The translations under genes were made by a program, and so were the position numbers. From Sthenelais limicola (lineage: Eukaryota > Annelida > Polychaeta > Phyllodocida > Sigalionidae), in assembly GCA_942159475.1 (NCBI GenBank), contig OW804097.1:55386986-55450985 (forward strand): 64,000 nt of DNA, in the 5' to 3' direction. The stretch's first letter is position 1. Each line of letters starts with the position of its first letter. Below the pieces are notes generated by a model, which had not been told where the DNA came from, did no database searches, and was given only the letters and a program-made list of their open reading frames with translations. Below are positions 47,111 through 58,189 of the stretch, one piece after another.

Positions 47111-49880
47111 AGGGAGAAAACACAATGCCATACAAATACACATCATAAATATTACGGTAATAATTTTCGATTTTCACTCTAAGATTTACAGCAAATCTTA
47201 AATTGCGCAATTCTAAGATCACCTCAAGAGAATTGACCACATTTCTATATTATCACCTTACAAATTTAAATTGACATTGAAAGTGAAAAACATTTTATTT
47301 GTCAGTAATATAGCAGCATTTACATTGAAAATGATAAATTGGTCGACAGACTTCTGGGATGATCCCAGTTCTTCCAGCCGTTCCCATATTTTTGAAGATG
47401 AACAAAAAAGGCTAGTAGGTGTACATGATATCAACACTGGGTAGAATTGAGTTAAATACTTAGTTAATTAATTACATAAATCTATTTAGAGAAATAAACA
47501 CCAAAACCATAAGAAAGACGATGCAAGTTAATGTTTGCTTGAGTTGTTTTATTATTATGTGACCACTTTGTAGATTTTGAGAAGAAAAAAGAGTTTTGAA
47601 ATAATTGATGCTATATTAATGAAAAACTAAATTTGAAAAAAAATATGTCCTAATGATTCTTAACACATAATTTTTATATGGGCATGTACTAAAGATTAAA
47701 TACGATATTCTATAGGAGATAAAGTGAGCGTTTTAAATCAGAGGGGCTCATGACAGGAATATTAAAGTGAGAAGAGGGGGAAGCTAGCCTGATGAAAGAG
47801 AGCAGATTTGGACGGTCCTCATGCTGAGGGAGACAGACGCCCAGAGTCAGTGTCTCAACTTACAATTCATGGGGGTTGTGGCCATGGAGGTTATCTTAAT
47901 GACTTTTCCATGCCACGCTCTAAACCAAAACAATTTTTTTTACTTCCTCATCAAAGGGAATAATATGAAATGTGACTTGCTTGGAGGGGTATGTAACTCT
48001 GACCATGGAGGGGACCAAAGATAAATCTGTCATAGTCTCGTAATGGGTTTTTAGGGGAACCCCCTCTCCCGAACTATCTATTTAGTCCGACTTGTGACTC
48101 ATTTTCCTGTGACACATTGCATGTATATGCGATGTCGCAGGAGTAAGATGTGCAATGTCGCAGGAGTAAGATTATGCATAGTAAAATCATTATAACTTTT
48201 GAAATAATAGTGCGATCTGAACATAACTAATGTCATTAAATGGGGCATTTTGGAGGCTGAACACGCCTTGAAAACGTTAAAACTGCTATAACTTCTACTG
48301 TAACACTCTGATTTGGGGGACCTAGGACAAATTGCAACAGAAGGTTTCTCAACAGTTCTGGGTATTATTAGTACCCTTTCATTAACATACTAAAAGTCCT
48401 GGAAAATCTAGGTTGGGGAATACCCTGAAATTGCAAAAAACAGAATGGCCGCTGCTGAAATTTTACACACTATATAACTCCTGAAGGGTCAAATCATGTC
48501 AAATCATAATGTATGTCATATCCATGTGTGACTCCAGTTTTTCCATCTTTTAACGACTGGGGAATCCATTTCCGAAATCATTTTTTGTTTTAAGGTCATT
48601 CTCAAGGTCAAAATCCAATATGACCGTCAGCGGGTAACTTTAATATCATATGTTAGCTCCTGTTAGCTCTTAATTCATGTATGACACCTTTTTATTTAGG
48701 TTTAAAAATGCCAAAATAATCAGGGGAGAGAGATAATACTACTTGGCATCTTGGCGTCTTTAAATCAGCCATAACAACCTCCATTGTAAAACAATTTTTG
48801 CCTCTGAATCACTGCTTTCACCTGTAGTATAACCCAGCCGATTATTTTGGCATCTTTATTATATGCTTCGACCAATTCTTCCCTCTCCCCCTAATGCCAC
48901 CTCGCTCTATGTCCGTTGACAAACCTGGTTTCATGTATTCTAATGGTTATGGTCTATAGTTATATCTAGTATAGAAATGCATGGTGAAAACCGCAATGTT
49001 ATAATAGTTTGTTTTTTTACCTTTAAGGGTTTTTTTAGCTTGTTTGCCTGGACTAGTCCCCCCCCCCTCCCCCCTCTGCACTAGAGGAGGAGAGAGGAAA
49101 CAGGGGGAACGAAATATGAATATTTATATCAAATATATGACTGCAAATAAATATTATTTTACCCTAAATTATGCCCAATAAACAACTCTATTGCCCTACC
49201 AGAATTTTACTATTGACTATTAATTCAGTATAAGAAAAAAAGTGAAATGTTGGGAAATTTGCTGACAGTGAATTTCTGCCCATATCCTACTCCTGTGAGA
49301 ACATCCGCTCGGAAAGTGAGAGAGAAAGAGAGAGGGGGAGGGAAGAGAGAGAGAAAAGATAGAGACGAAATTGACCAGCAGAGCTGATTATGGGGTACCG
49401 GGAGTCTTATTAACGACTCTTATGATTGGCGGTGATTCAGGTATAGGGAGATATTAATAGCTAGATGTTATATTAGCATTGTAAATTGACGGCAGGCCTA
49501 TGTTGAGTATTCTAGGAAATTATTTTACTTTAATTCTATTAACAAAACCCGCAACCCCCCCCCCCCCCCCCCCGTCCCATATATTTACTTATGGGGGTGG
49601 GGTGCATTGAAATTTAATATTATAACGTATAATAACGACTATGTTTGGATATCTTTGACTGCTACTTTGTTTATTTCAAGCTCTATACAGAAAAGTACCA
49701 CTTTAAATATCGAAATTTCCTATTTCGTATTAAGTGTAGAATGTTTGGGGTAAGTAAATGGCTGTTATCACTGGCATTATATTACTCCAGTCCCACCCCA
49801 AGTCAAAAGACTACAGCTGTTCTTTTTATTTGGTGATGAAACTTTGATGATGATTTACTTGGTGTGTGAGTATGTGTTTG
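47111..49880. other. Non-coding stretch
   Basis: No gene seen. A 21-22 bp tandem pair (ATGTCGCAGGAGTAAGAT) lies at 48131-48171. TTGTGACTCATTTTCCTG at about 48094 resembles the inverted ends of 36385-36795. Purine-rich tracts occur at 49080-49105 and 49316-49365. Confidence 0.4.
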
Positions 49881-50360
49881 CAGGGGGGGGGGGGGGGCAT
49901 GGGGAATGGGGAGAAGGAGGAGGAGAGAGCGGGGAGGAGAATAGAGAGAGGGGAGGACTAGAAGAGAGGGGGAGGAGAGAGAAGAGGATGGAGAGGAGAG
50001 AGAAAAAGGGGAGGGAAAGATAGAGGGGGAGGACAAGATCAAGGAGGAGGGGGGGGGGAGAAGAGGAGAAACAGGGGGAGCTACAATATAGGGATAGAGA
50101 GAGGTGGATGGAGATGGGGAGAGACAGGGGTATGGGAAGAAGGGTGACAGGGGATCTGTTTTCAATAAATCATATTGAGTCATAGGAGGTGGTGGTGGTA
50201 GAGGGGGAGGAGGTGGTAGAGCAGGAGGTGGAGGAGGAGCAGGGATAGGTGGTGGAGGAGGAGGGAGAGGTGGTGGTGGGGGAGAAGGGTGGAGGAGAAG
50301 GGTGGAGGAGGAGGGAGGAGGGAGAGGTGGTGGTGGAGGAGGAGGTGGGAGAAGTGGTGC
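49881..50360 (+). repeat. Long (GGA)n / purine-strand tract
   Basis: Nearly 480 bp of G/A on the plus strand with GGAGGA, GGTGGT and AGAGAG sub-blocks. A similar tract resumes at 50500-50605 and 50780-50870. Minus-strand frames rich in Ser/Pro/Leu/His are by-products. Confidence 0.85.
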
Positions 50361-50596
50361 ACTCTTAGTCTAAAACCCTCAGATCAGATAAGAATGGTAT
50401 GTCAGCCTACTTCACTCATTGGTTTCCTGGCCTAGGACTCCGTTTTAATGGGAATGTAATGATATTTTGCATCTTAATGGAATTATAATGACACTGCTCT
50501 GGTGGTGGTGGTGGTGGTGGTGGTGGAGGAGGAGATGATGGAGGAGGAGGGAGAGGTGGTGAAGGAGTAGGGGGAGGAGGGAGAGGTGGTGGTGGA

Positions 50597-50722
50597 GGAG
50601 TGAGTGAGTGAGAGAGATTGGTTGCTTTACGCCCTTATCAACACATTTAATATCGTTATATCAAGAGCGGGAGAGCTGAGAGGGAGGCAGTTTATGATCA
50701 TACCCAGGAAATAGAGATAGAG
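50597..50722 (-). mobile_element. Dispersed retroelement 3' end, copy with (TCAC)n tail
   Basis: The reverse complement matches 54511-54637: CTGGGTATGATCATAAACTG ... GATAAGGGCGTAAAGCAACC then CAATCTC and CTCAC repeats. The simple-repeat end and dispersed copies fit a LINE or SINE tail. Confidence 0.6.
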
Positions 50723-52075
50723 AAGAAGAGAGAGCGATAGAGAAAAGAGACACAAAGGCATTTTATGGTCATACCCAGGACAGGGGACGGTGGTGGAGGA
50801 GGGAGAGGTTGTGGAGGAGGAGGAGAAGGGAGAGGAGGTGGAGGGAGATAGGTGGTGGTGGAGGAGGAGGAGACATGCGCCACTTGGAAACTGGAGACAT
50901 TACTCATATTAAAACGATGGCCATGACCTCTTTATCAAATTTATCAATATAAATCTGCCCACCCCTTCCCCTCCTAGATGTTCTGGGTTGACTCCCCCCC
51001 CCCCCCCTCCCTTTGATAAATAATATGATACTATATCTCCCCCATCTAAAACAGGTATTTATTCTCAACATGTAGTTCCTATTCAATAGGCAAGATTTGA
51101 ATTACCCAGATTGGCTTGAGATAAGTGCAGCTGACACTAATTTCATAGAGCAAGCGAGGCCAGTCTGAGGGTGGGTGGGGTCTGACCACACCTGTAGGTA
51201 TGTACGTCCCCACACCCGCTGACACACAGTGCATCATGCACTCAACCTGCACCTACATACAGCGCATCCAATGACCTGTTGGGATTTGTTCTAATAATTG
51301 TTTTCCATAATTATCTGAGGAAAATAAATTAATATGCAGATAGGGCCTGGTGTTGTCTCATATATCCTCAAGTTTGGTGGCAATATTAGATGTTTTTCTG
51401 CCTTTAAAATGACTTTTATTAAGGGTCCCTCTCTGCGTCCATTGGAACCTGCACACCCACATAATGTAAACACAGGTGGCTTGACCCCTCTTCCGGTCAA
51501 ATTTACCCATGATCCTCTACTTTGACCCCAGTCTACCAGTCAGCATATCCCATTCGGAATCTTGTCTATTCCTCCAACCCTTCTCCTATTTTTTTCACAC
51601 CCACCTTTATAATTTTCCTCCCCACTCTATGACTGGCTGGGGTGACATAAGCCCAGCTGCCTTAAGTGAGTTGAAGCATGTGCAATCTTCCAAATGGAAT
51701 AGCATTAAAATAGCTTCAGAATAATTTATTCGCAAAAAAATTATTTCGGTGAAATCAATACCTAGCTACCCAGGTAACAAATTGCGGTTAACTTAACGGC
51801 AATTCACGTCAATATATAGAGCAAATTTACGTCAATGGTTTACGTTAATATATACGTGAATGTGTGGACTCAATTTTGCGCAAACTTAACGTCAATTGTA
51901 ACGCAAACTTAACGTCAATATTAACATCAATCTTAACGTTAACATTAATGTAAGATTGATGTTCATATAAGCGTTAATATTGACCTCATTTTAACGTTCA
52001 GATTAATGCTTTGATTAACGTTAAGATTTATGTTAATTTAAGATCAACTAGTTTAACGTAAAATTTGGGTGGATT

Positions 52076-54194
52076 TTATTCACATTAATTTAACCTGTCC
52101 GTATCTATTCTAGTTTAATGTTGACTCAATTCTAATTCTGGGCAAAATATTGATGGTCTTCGGGGTGCCAATTAGGTATGTTTTATTAACATCAATTTGA
52201 TTCATCATTTTGTTGTTGGTGTACTTCCTCTTCATATACCAGCTCCTGTAAAGAATAAAATAATAGAATAAAAAGGATTATATTAAACAGTTCTTAGTCG
52301 AATATCATGAAATGAAGCCAGGTCTATTTAGTTCATTTGCAGGAGAAGGATAATGAGAAAAAGGGGGAAAGTCGGGGAAAGGGGAGGAGTGAGAGAAAGG
52401 GAGAGTGTGGAAAGGGAGAGGTAGAGAGGGCGGCAAGAGGTAGATAAAGGGGGCAGAGAAAAAGAACTGAGTGCAGAAAATGAGAATTTTCAAGAGATAT
52501 AGGTAACAGGGAATACTTTCGATTAGAGTAGATTAGAAAACTTTTTATTGGGCATCCGAAGATGCTGTTTAGGGAAGGGGAGAATACTCACTCATGTATA
52601 TGATACCTAGAATCAATCAATCATAAGGAAACTTGCAGGAATGATAGGGTGAATTAAATGACAATAAGATTTACAGTTCTGAAAACAGTATGCCTTTCAA
52701 ACATAGATCTGGTAACACTAAAAAACGGGAACATTTCCATGCATCTAACGCACGACTTGAACACCCTATATAGAGGGGAGAGGGCAGAAAGAGGGAGGAG
52801 AGAGAAAGAGATGGAGGGAGAGCTAGGGCAGAGCGAGAAATTAATGTTATTCTTCTATTCAAAGAGTGTATATGTCACGGAATTTAATCAGGATTCTCTT
52901 ACCTTGGGGAATGAATACTAGTCCAAGTATTGCATCTTGATCTCTTTAATCCAGTGGGATACCTATTGATGGGTGAGAGAAATCTTCATTCAAACTAACA
53001 CAAGCTAGACAACAACGTCAACCCTCTTCTCTATCTGTGTACTAAAGACAGAGCTGTAGCGTGGTCATGAAGGTTCAAGTTTAGCAGACCCGGATATGGT
53101 CTAACCAAAGTCTAACATGGAGGAACTGGCGGGAAACTAGTATTGCCCAGGTCACATAGATGTGTCCTTTAGCTTCCTTTGTCTGGGCGATGTGTGCAGC
53201 TAACATTCTACTAATGTAACATTTATTATGGTAGCCTTTATGATGTGTATCCCAGTGTCAATATGTCGTCTCAGGCCAACAATATGGCTTATGTAAACCA
53301 GCCACAAGCAGGCCATTTGTCATAGAGACAAGCAATTTTGTAAAATTAGCAAACTGGCATGGAGGGATAGTATCAAAAAAGCGATAAATATGAATAAATA
53401 CAGACACTTTTAAAATGCGGTGAGCTTATGTAGTTATGTCTCCATTACGCCATAGCATCGCCGTTATGCCATAATTATTACAGATAAAGAGATACTCGAT
53501 CCTATTTAAACACAGTAATAGTATAGCAATAAAATGGATATTTTTACCAAAAGGTAATAAAACTTCTGATCAGAACCAGGCTTTCTTTTGCCTGCCAACA
53601 TCGATTCTCCAGCTCAGACTTTTCGTTTAATTTTGATAGCCGAATTAGTGGGTAATTTACTTCAATCTTATAAACTAAATCATTTGATGAATCGGGATTA
53701 ATAGGGCCGAAGTAAGGCAAGATAATAGAAAAATGAGGGTATCTGAAGCATAGGTGTAGGAATTGGAATATTTGCTCCAGCCTTCCCAAATTTCATCTAC
53801 ATTATACCGATATTCCCTGCCATTAATATACAATAAAGAGTATAGAGATTCAATGAATTTTTTTCTAAAAAAATAAAAAAATGGTCGCTTGAATCACTCA
53901 TATACATACTCAACATCCACTTTATTAAGATTTACCAGAAAGAAATGAAAATAATCTCATCTACAGTACAGGGTACAGCACATCTAATTAATGCCAACTT
54001 GGAGGTCTGACCATATGTGACTCAGTGCTGGTTCCAGGAAGCGCATCCTTTTGACACTTGCACCAACTTCCACACTGTACTAGATTAACCTTAATCAAGT
54101 GTGCGTGCTAGAGACTTGAGATGGTTTTAATCATTCATTTATAAGAATGAAAATCTAAGATACTTGAATGAATAAAACATTAATAAATGATGGC
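52076..54194. other. Interior of the foldback-like element, no gene
   Basis: AT-rich with GA tracts at 52350-52450 and 52775-52830. No recognisable frame. Confidence 0.4.
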
Positions 54195-54530
54195 GCTTCT
54201 TTTTCCACACTCTCTCTCAATATTTTCCCGCCCTCTTTCTCTTTAAATATCTGTTTATTCCCGCTCCCTCTCTCTCTCTCTATCCCCGCCATCTGCCCTC
54301 TTTTTATCCCTCTGAATCCCCCGGCCTTTCTGTCCCACTTTATCCCCGCCCTCTGTCCCACTCTATCCCTGCTCTCTGTCCATCTCTATCCCCGCTCTCT
54401 GTCCCTCTCCATCCCTGCTTTCTGTCCCTCTCTATCCCCACTTTCTGTCTAGCTACCTCTATCTATCCCCGCTCTCTGTTCCTCTGAATCCCTGCTTTCT
54501 GTCTCTCCCTTCTTCTCTATCTCTATTTCC
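54195..54530 (+). repeat. CT-rich minisatellite
   Basis: Degenerate ~22-24 bp units built on TATCCCCGCTCTCTGTCCCTC. It resumes at 54640-54715 after a retroelement tail. Frames are low complexity. Confidence 0.75.
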
Positions 54531-54637
54531 TGGGTATGATCATAAACTGCCTCCCTCTCAGCTCTCCCGCCCTTGATATAACACTTCAAAGTGTTGATAA
54601 GGGCGTAAAGCAACCAATCTCACTCACTCACTCACTC
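54511..54637 (+). mobile_element. Dispersed retroelement 3' end with (ACTC)n tail
   Basis: Direct counterpart of the inverted copy at 50597-50722; ends in CTCACTCACTCACTCACTCA. It is inserted in the CT-rich minisatellite. Confidence 0.6.
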
Positions 54638-55569
54638 ACCCTCTACCCCCGCTCTCTGCCCCTCTCTATCCCCACCCTCTCTCCCACTGAATCCCCTCTT
54701 TCTGTCTGTTAAAGTGTATTTACGTGAAAGCCCCATTACAACAACTCAAATGTAATATGCCAGGATCTCTGATATAATCCATACCAAATTTGAATCCATA
54801 ATAAATTGTTATGGTTTCAATATAGCCTAAATAAACAGGATTCTGATGTATAGAGGATTTACTAACCTTTCTCACAATGTATTTGTCATCAAAGTCAAAA
54901 TAATGGGCTGTTAAAAATATCAGCGCTGATTTATCAGTAAGTTAACGCTAAAAAAATTGATGTCAAAATATTAACGTTGATTTATCAATAAGTCAATGTT
55001 GAAAAATTGAAGTCAAAATTATCAACATTGATTGATTGGTAAGTTTCTGTTAAAAAATTGATGTCAAAATATTAATGTTGATTTATCAGTAAGTTAATGT
55101 TAAAAAAATTGATGCTAAGATTATCAACGTTGATTGATCGGTAAGTTAATGTGAAGTAATGGACGTAAAAAATATTAATGTTGATTCATGATTAAGTTAA
55201 TGTTAAAAAACTTACGTCAAATGTACTAATGTTAAGTCACCATTAACTCAACGTTGAGAAGTTAATGTTAAAAAATTACCGTTCAGTTAATGTTAAATTG
55301 ACGCAAATATTTTAATGTTAACAAGATTAACGTGAAATTGAGGTTAAATTCACGTCAAAACTTTAACGTTTATGAATTCACCTTTGATTAACGTGAATCA
55401 ATGTTAATTTAACGTGAATTGTTACCTGGGAGGTAACATCACGTAAGATCTAACTGGATGTGATACCCAACCCTTCAGAGGGGGACAGGGGAAGGAGGAT
55501 CGAGAGTGGGTATGGGAGAGGCAAAAGAGGGAGAGGAAACACACTAACAGGATGTGATACCCTACTCTT

Positions 55570-56878
55570 CTCCAGCACTTCCCTCCTCCTCCTCCCCCTC
55601 AAGCACCTCCTCCTCCTTATCCAGCACCACCTCCTCCTTCTCCAGCACCACCTCCTCCTTCTCCAGCACCTCCTCCTCCTTATCCAGCACCTCCTCCTCC
55701 TTCTCCAGCACCACCTCCTACTTCTCCAGCACCACCTCCTCCTTCTCCAGCACCCCTCCTCCTCCTTCTCCAGCACCACCTCCTCCTTCTCCAGCACCTC
55801 CTCCTCCTTCTCCAGCACCACCTCCTCCATCTCCAGCACCACCTCCTCCTTCTCCAGCACCTCCTCCTCCTTATCCACCACCTCCTCCTTCTCCAGCACC
55901 ACCTCCTTCTCCAGCACCTCCTCCTCCTTCTCCAGCACCACCTCCTCCATCTCCAGCACCACCTCCTCCTTCTCCAGCACCTCCTCCTCCTTCTCCAGCA
56001 CCTCCTCCTCCTTATCCACCACCTCCTCCTTCTCCAGCACCACCTCCTTCTCCAGCACCACCTCCTCCTTCTCCAGCACCACCTCCTCCTTCTCCAGCAC
56101 CACCTCCTCCTCCTCCTTCTCCAGCACCTCCTCCTCCTTCTCCAGCACCACCTCCTCCTTCTCCAGCACCTCCTCCTCCTTCTCCAGTACCTCCTCCTCC
56201 TTCTCCAGCACCTCCTCCTCCTTCTCCAGCACCAACTCCTCCTTATCCAGCACCTCCTCCTCCTTATCCAGCACCACCTCCTCCTTATCCAGCACCACCT
56301 CCTCCTTCTCCAGCACCACCTCCTCCTTCTCCAGCACCTCCTCCTCCTTATCCAGCACCTCCTCCTCCTTATCCAGCACCTCCTCCTCCTTATCCAGCAC
56401 CTCCTCCTCCTTATCCAGCACCTCCTCCTCCTTATCCAGCACCACCCCCTCCTTCTCCAGCACCACCTCCTCCTTCTCCAGCACCTCCTCCTCCTTCTCC
56501 AGCACCACCCCCTCCTTCTCCAGCACCTCCTCCTCCTTCTCCAGCACCTCCTCCTCCTTATCCAGCACCACCTCCTCCTTCTCCAGCACCTCCTCCTCCT
56601 TCTCCAGCACCACCTCCTCCTTCTCCAGCACCTCCTCCTCCTTCTCCAGCACCTCCTCCTCCTTCTCCAGCACCTCCTCCTCCTTATCCAGCACCTCCTC
56701 CTCCTTATCCACCACCTCCTCCTTCTCCAGCACCTCCTCCTTCTCCAGCACCTCCTCCTCCTTCTCCAGCACCTCCTCCTCCTTATCCAGCACCTCCTCC
56801 TCCTTATCCAGCACCCCACCTCCTACTTCTCCAGCACCTCCTCCTTCTCCAGCACCACCTCCTCCTTCTCCAGCACTT
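55570..56878. repeat. 18 bp minisatellite, ~70 copies, open in several frames
   Basis: Units of CCTCCTCCTTCTCCAGCA with C/T and T/A variants (CTTATCCAGCA, CACCACCTC) for 1.3 kb. Because the period is a multiple of three and free of stops, frames of 380-477 residues exist on both strands: P-P-P-P-S-P-A and SSFSST repeats on plus, L-E-K-E-E-E-V on minus. Variant units are interspersed with no drop at third positions in any frame. No start context, flanking exon or domain supports a gene. A GC palindrome-rich patch (GTCGCGGCCGTTGCGGCCGC) follows at 56893. Confidence 0.9.
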
Positions 56879-56929
56879 TGGACGCGACCATAGTCGCGGC
56901 CGTTGCGGCCGCTGCAACCCTATTTTGAC

Positions 56930-58189
56930 GTCACCCCTTAGGAATGTATGATGCCCCCAAACTTAATTATAGACAGTCAGCTTCATGTATAGCCTGGTAT
57001 GTATGATGCCCTGTGTGTATTAGTCTATTACTGTGTCTCAGACCCGAACTCAGAAAACCAGAGTAGCTATCTAAACACACTTTCTTGAAAAAGATCTGTC
57101 TAGAAATAACAAAACATTCTACTGACAATCTATTATTGAATATAGACCGACTTTAGCTTGATAGCTTTCAACGAGAATTGGCTATTAACACTTGACTGAC
57201 ACCTCTGTGCAGCACACTTTGAAACACTTTGTAATGTGCGCCGAAATCAGGGAGGGGTGGGTGTATTACTGTGTACATGGTCGATTCTCATGAAACGGTT
57301 CCAAATAGGTATTTTGGGTTAGGTCATTGAAATGAATGAAATTTCTAGTATAGGTGCCCCCTACTCTTCTATACCCTGAAACTGTGTTTCTTAAGTACCG
57401 TTAATGCTCAAATTTCCTAAATATTCACCGTAGGTAGGTAAAAGTGGGTATGTATTTGTTCAGAATATAGAGTCTGATAAAATAGAAACATAAGGTTTAT
57501 AAGGTATGACCACACAGATCTTTTGAAAGAAAACTTGTAAAAATGACATTTTCCCATTTGGGACTATTTCATGAGAATCAACCACATAGTTCGTTTATAT
57601 GGTGCAGGAAGGTGTCGGGACTGAATTTTACACCTTTCCCCGCCTAGAGGGGACTGTCACCCCGGCGAGCGTCACTGTGTGGTAGGTGGTGGGACCAAAT
57701 GGACAAAAATGGACTAAGTAAAGGAAATAAGGTGGAAATACCAATCTCAAACCAACTTGGAACAAGGTAGATATCAAAATTCGAAGTGAATGTGATAAAA
57801 AAATTAATTATCAATTTTCGAAGTGGATGTGATAAATAATATAATTATGACTTATAATATTCAAATCTAATTAATACCCAAATGTCCCAAACGGACAAAT
57901 ACCCCCTGAATTAAGACCAGTTTCGTCCCACCCAGCCTGAGGTGAGCCTGTGATGTCAATAGAATTGAATCCACATCAACAGAAAAGCTAGAAGTGTGTT
58001 CACATAGTGAGTGTGAAGGTGTGACAAGCCAGATCTAGGAACTATGCATTATATTATATATATATGGTATCGTATTGTACATATTGACCATAGTGATTTC
58101 TTTTTTGGCTATTGAATTAAGTTGCTAGTTATTTCGAAAAACAAAACTGGACGCATAAACAGGGAGTATTGGTAACCTATGTAGGCCTA
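56930..58189. other. Non-coding stretch
   Basis: Holds the MITE at 57277 and a 33 bp pair (TTCGAAGTGAATGTGATAAA and variant) at about 57779-57838. No gene. Confidence 0.4.
57277..57592. mobile_element. MITE with TGGTYGATTCTCATGAAA ends
   Basis: Left TGGTCGATTCTCATGAAACG and inverted right TGGTTGATTCTCATGAAATA; similarity continues for ~28 bp to CCAAAT. Length about 310 bp, no coding capacity. Target duplication not resolved. Confidence 0.6.

Larger units (their letters stand above)
51769..55430. mobile_element. Foldback-like element with long TTAACGT-rich inverted ends
   Basis: Left end CCCAGGTAACAAATTGCGGT, inverted right end CCCAGGTAACAATTCACGTT. Inside both ends, ~300 bp (51769-52075) and ~525 bp (54905-55430) consist of degenerate TTAACGT/AACGTTAA words in both orientations. 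The centre (52080-54900) has no transposase; it holds purine and CT-rich tracts, a dispersed retroelement tail and AT-rich sequence. Long, internally repetitive inverted ends recall foldback-type transposons. No target duplication is certain because GTTACC-GGTAAC palindromy continues outside the right end. Confidence 0.6.

Noticed and set aside
49803..50362. Pro/Ser/His/Leu-rich minus-strand frames
   Set aside because: They are low-complexity translations of the GGA/GA-rich tract.
55450..56951. Long LEKEEEV, SSFSST and PAPPPPSP frames on both strands
   Set aside because: Several overlapping frames on both strands are equally open in an 18 bp minisatellite; no frame shows selective constraint.
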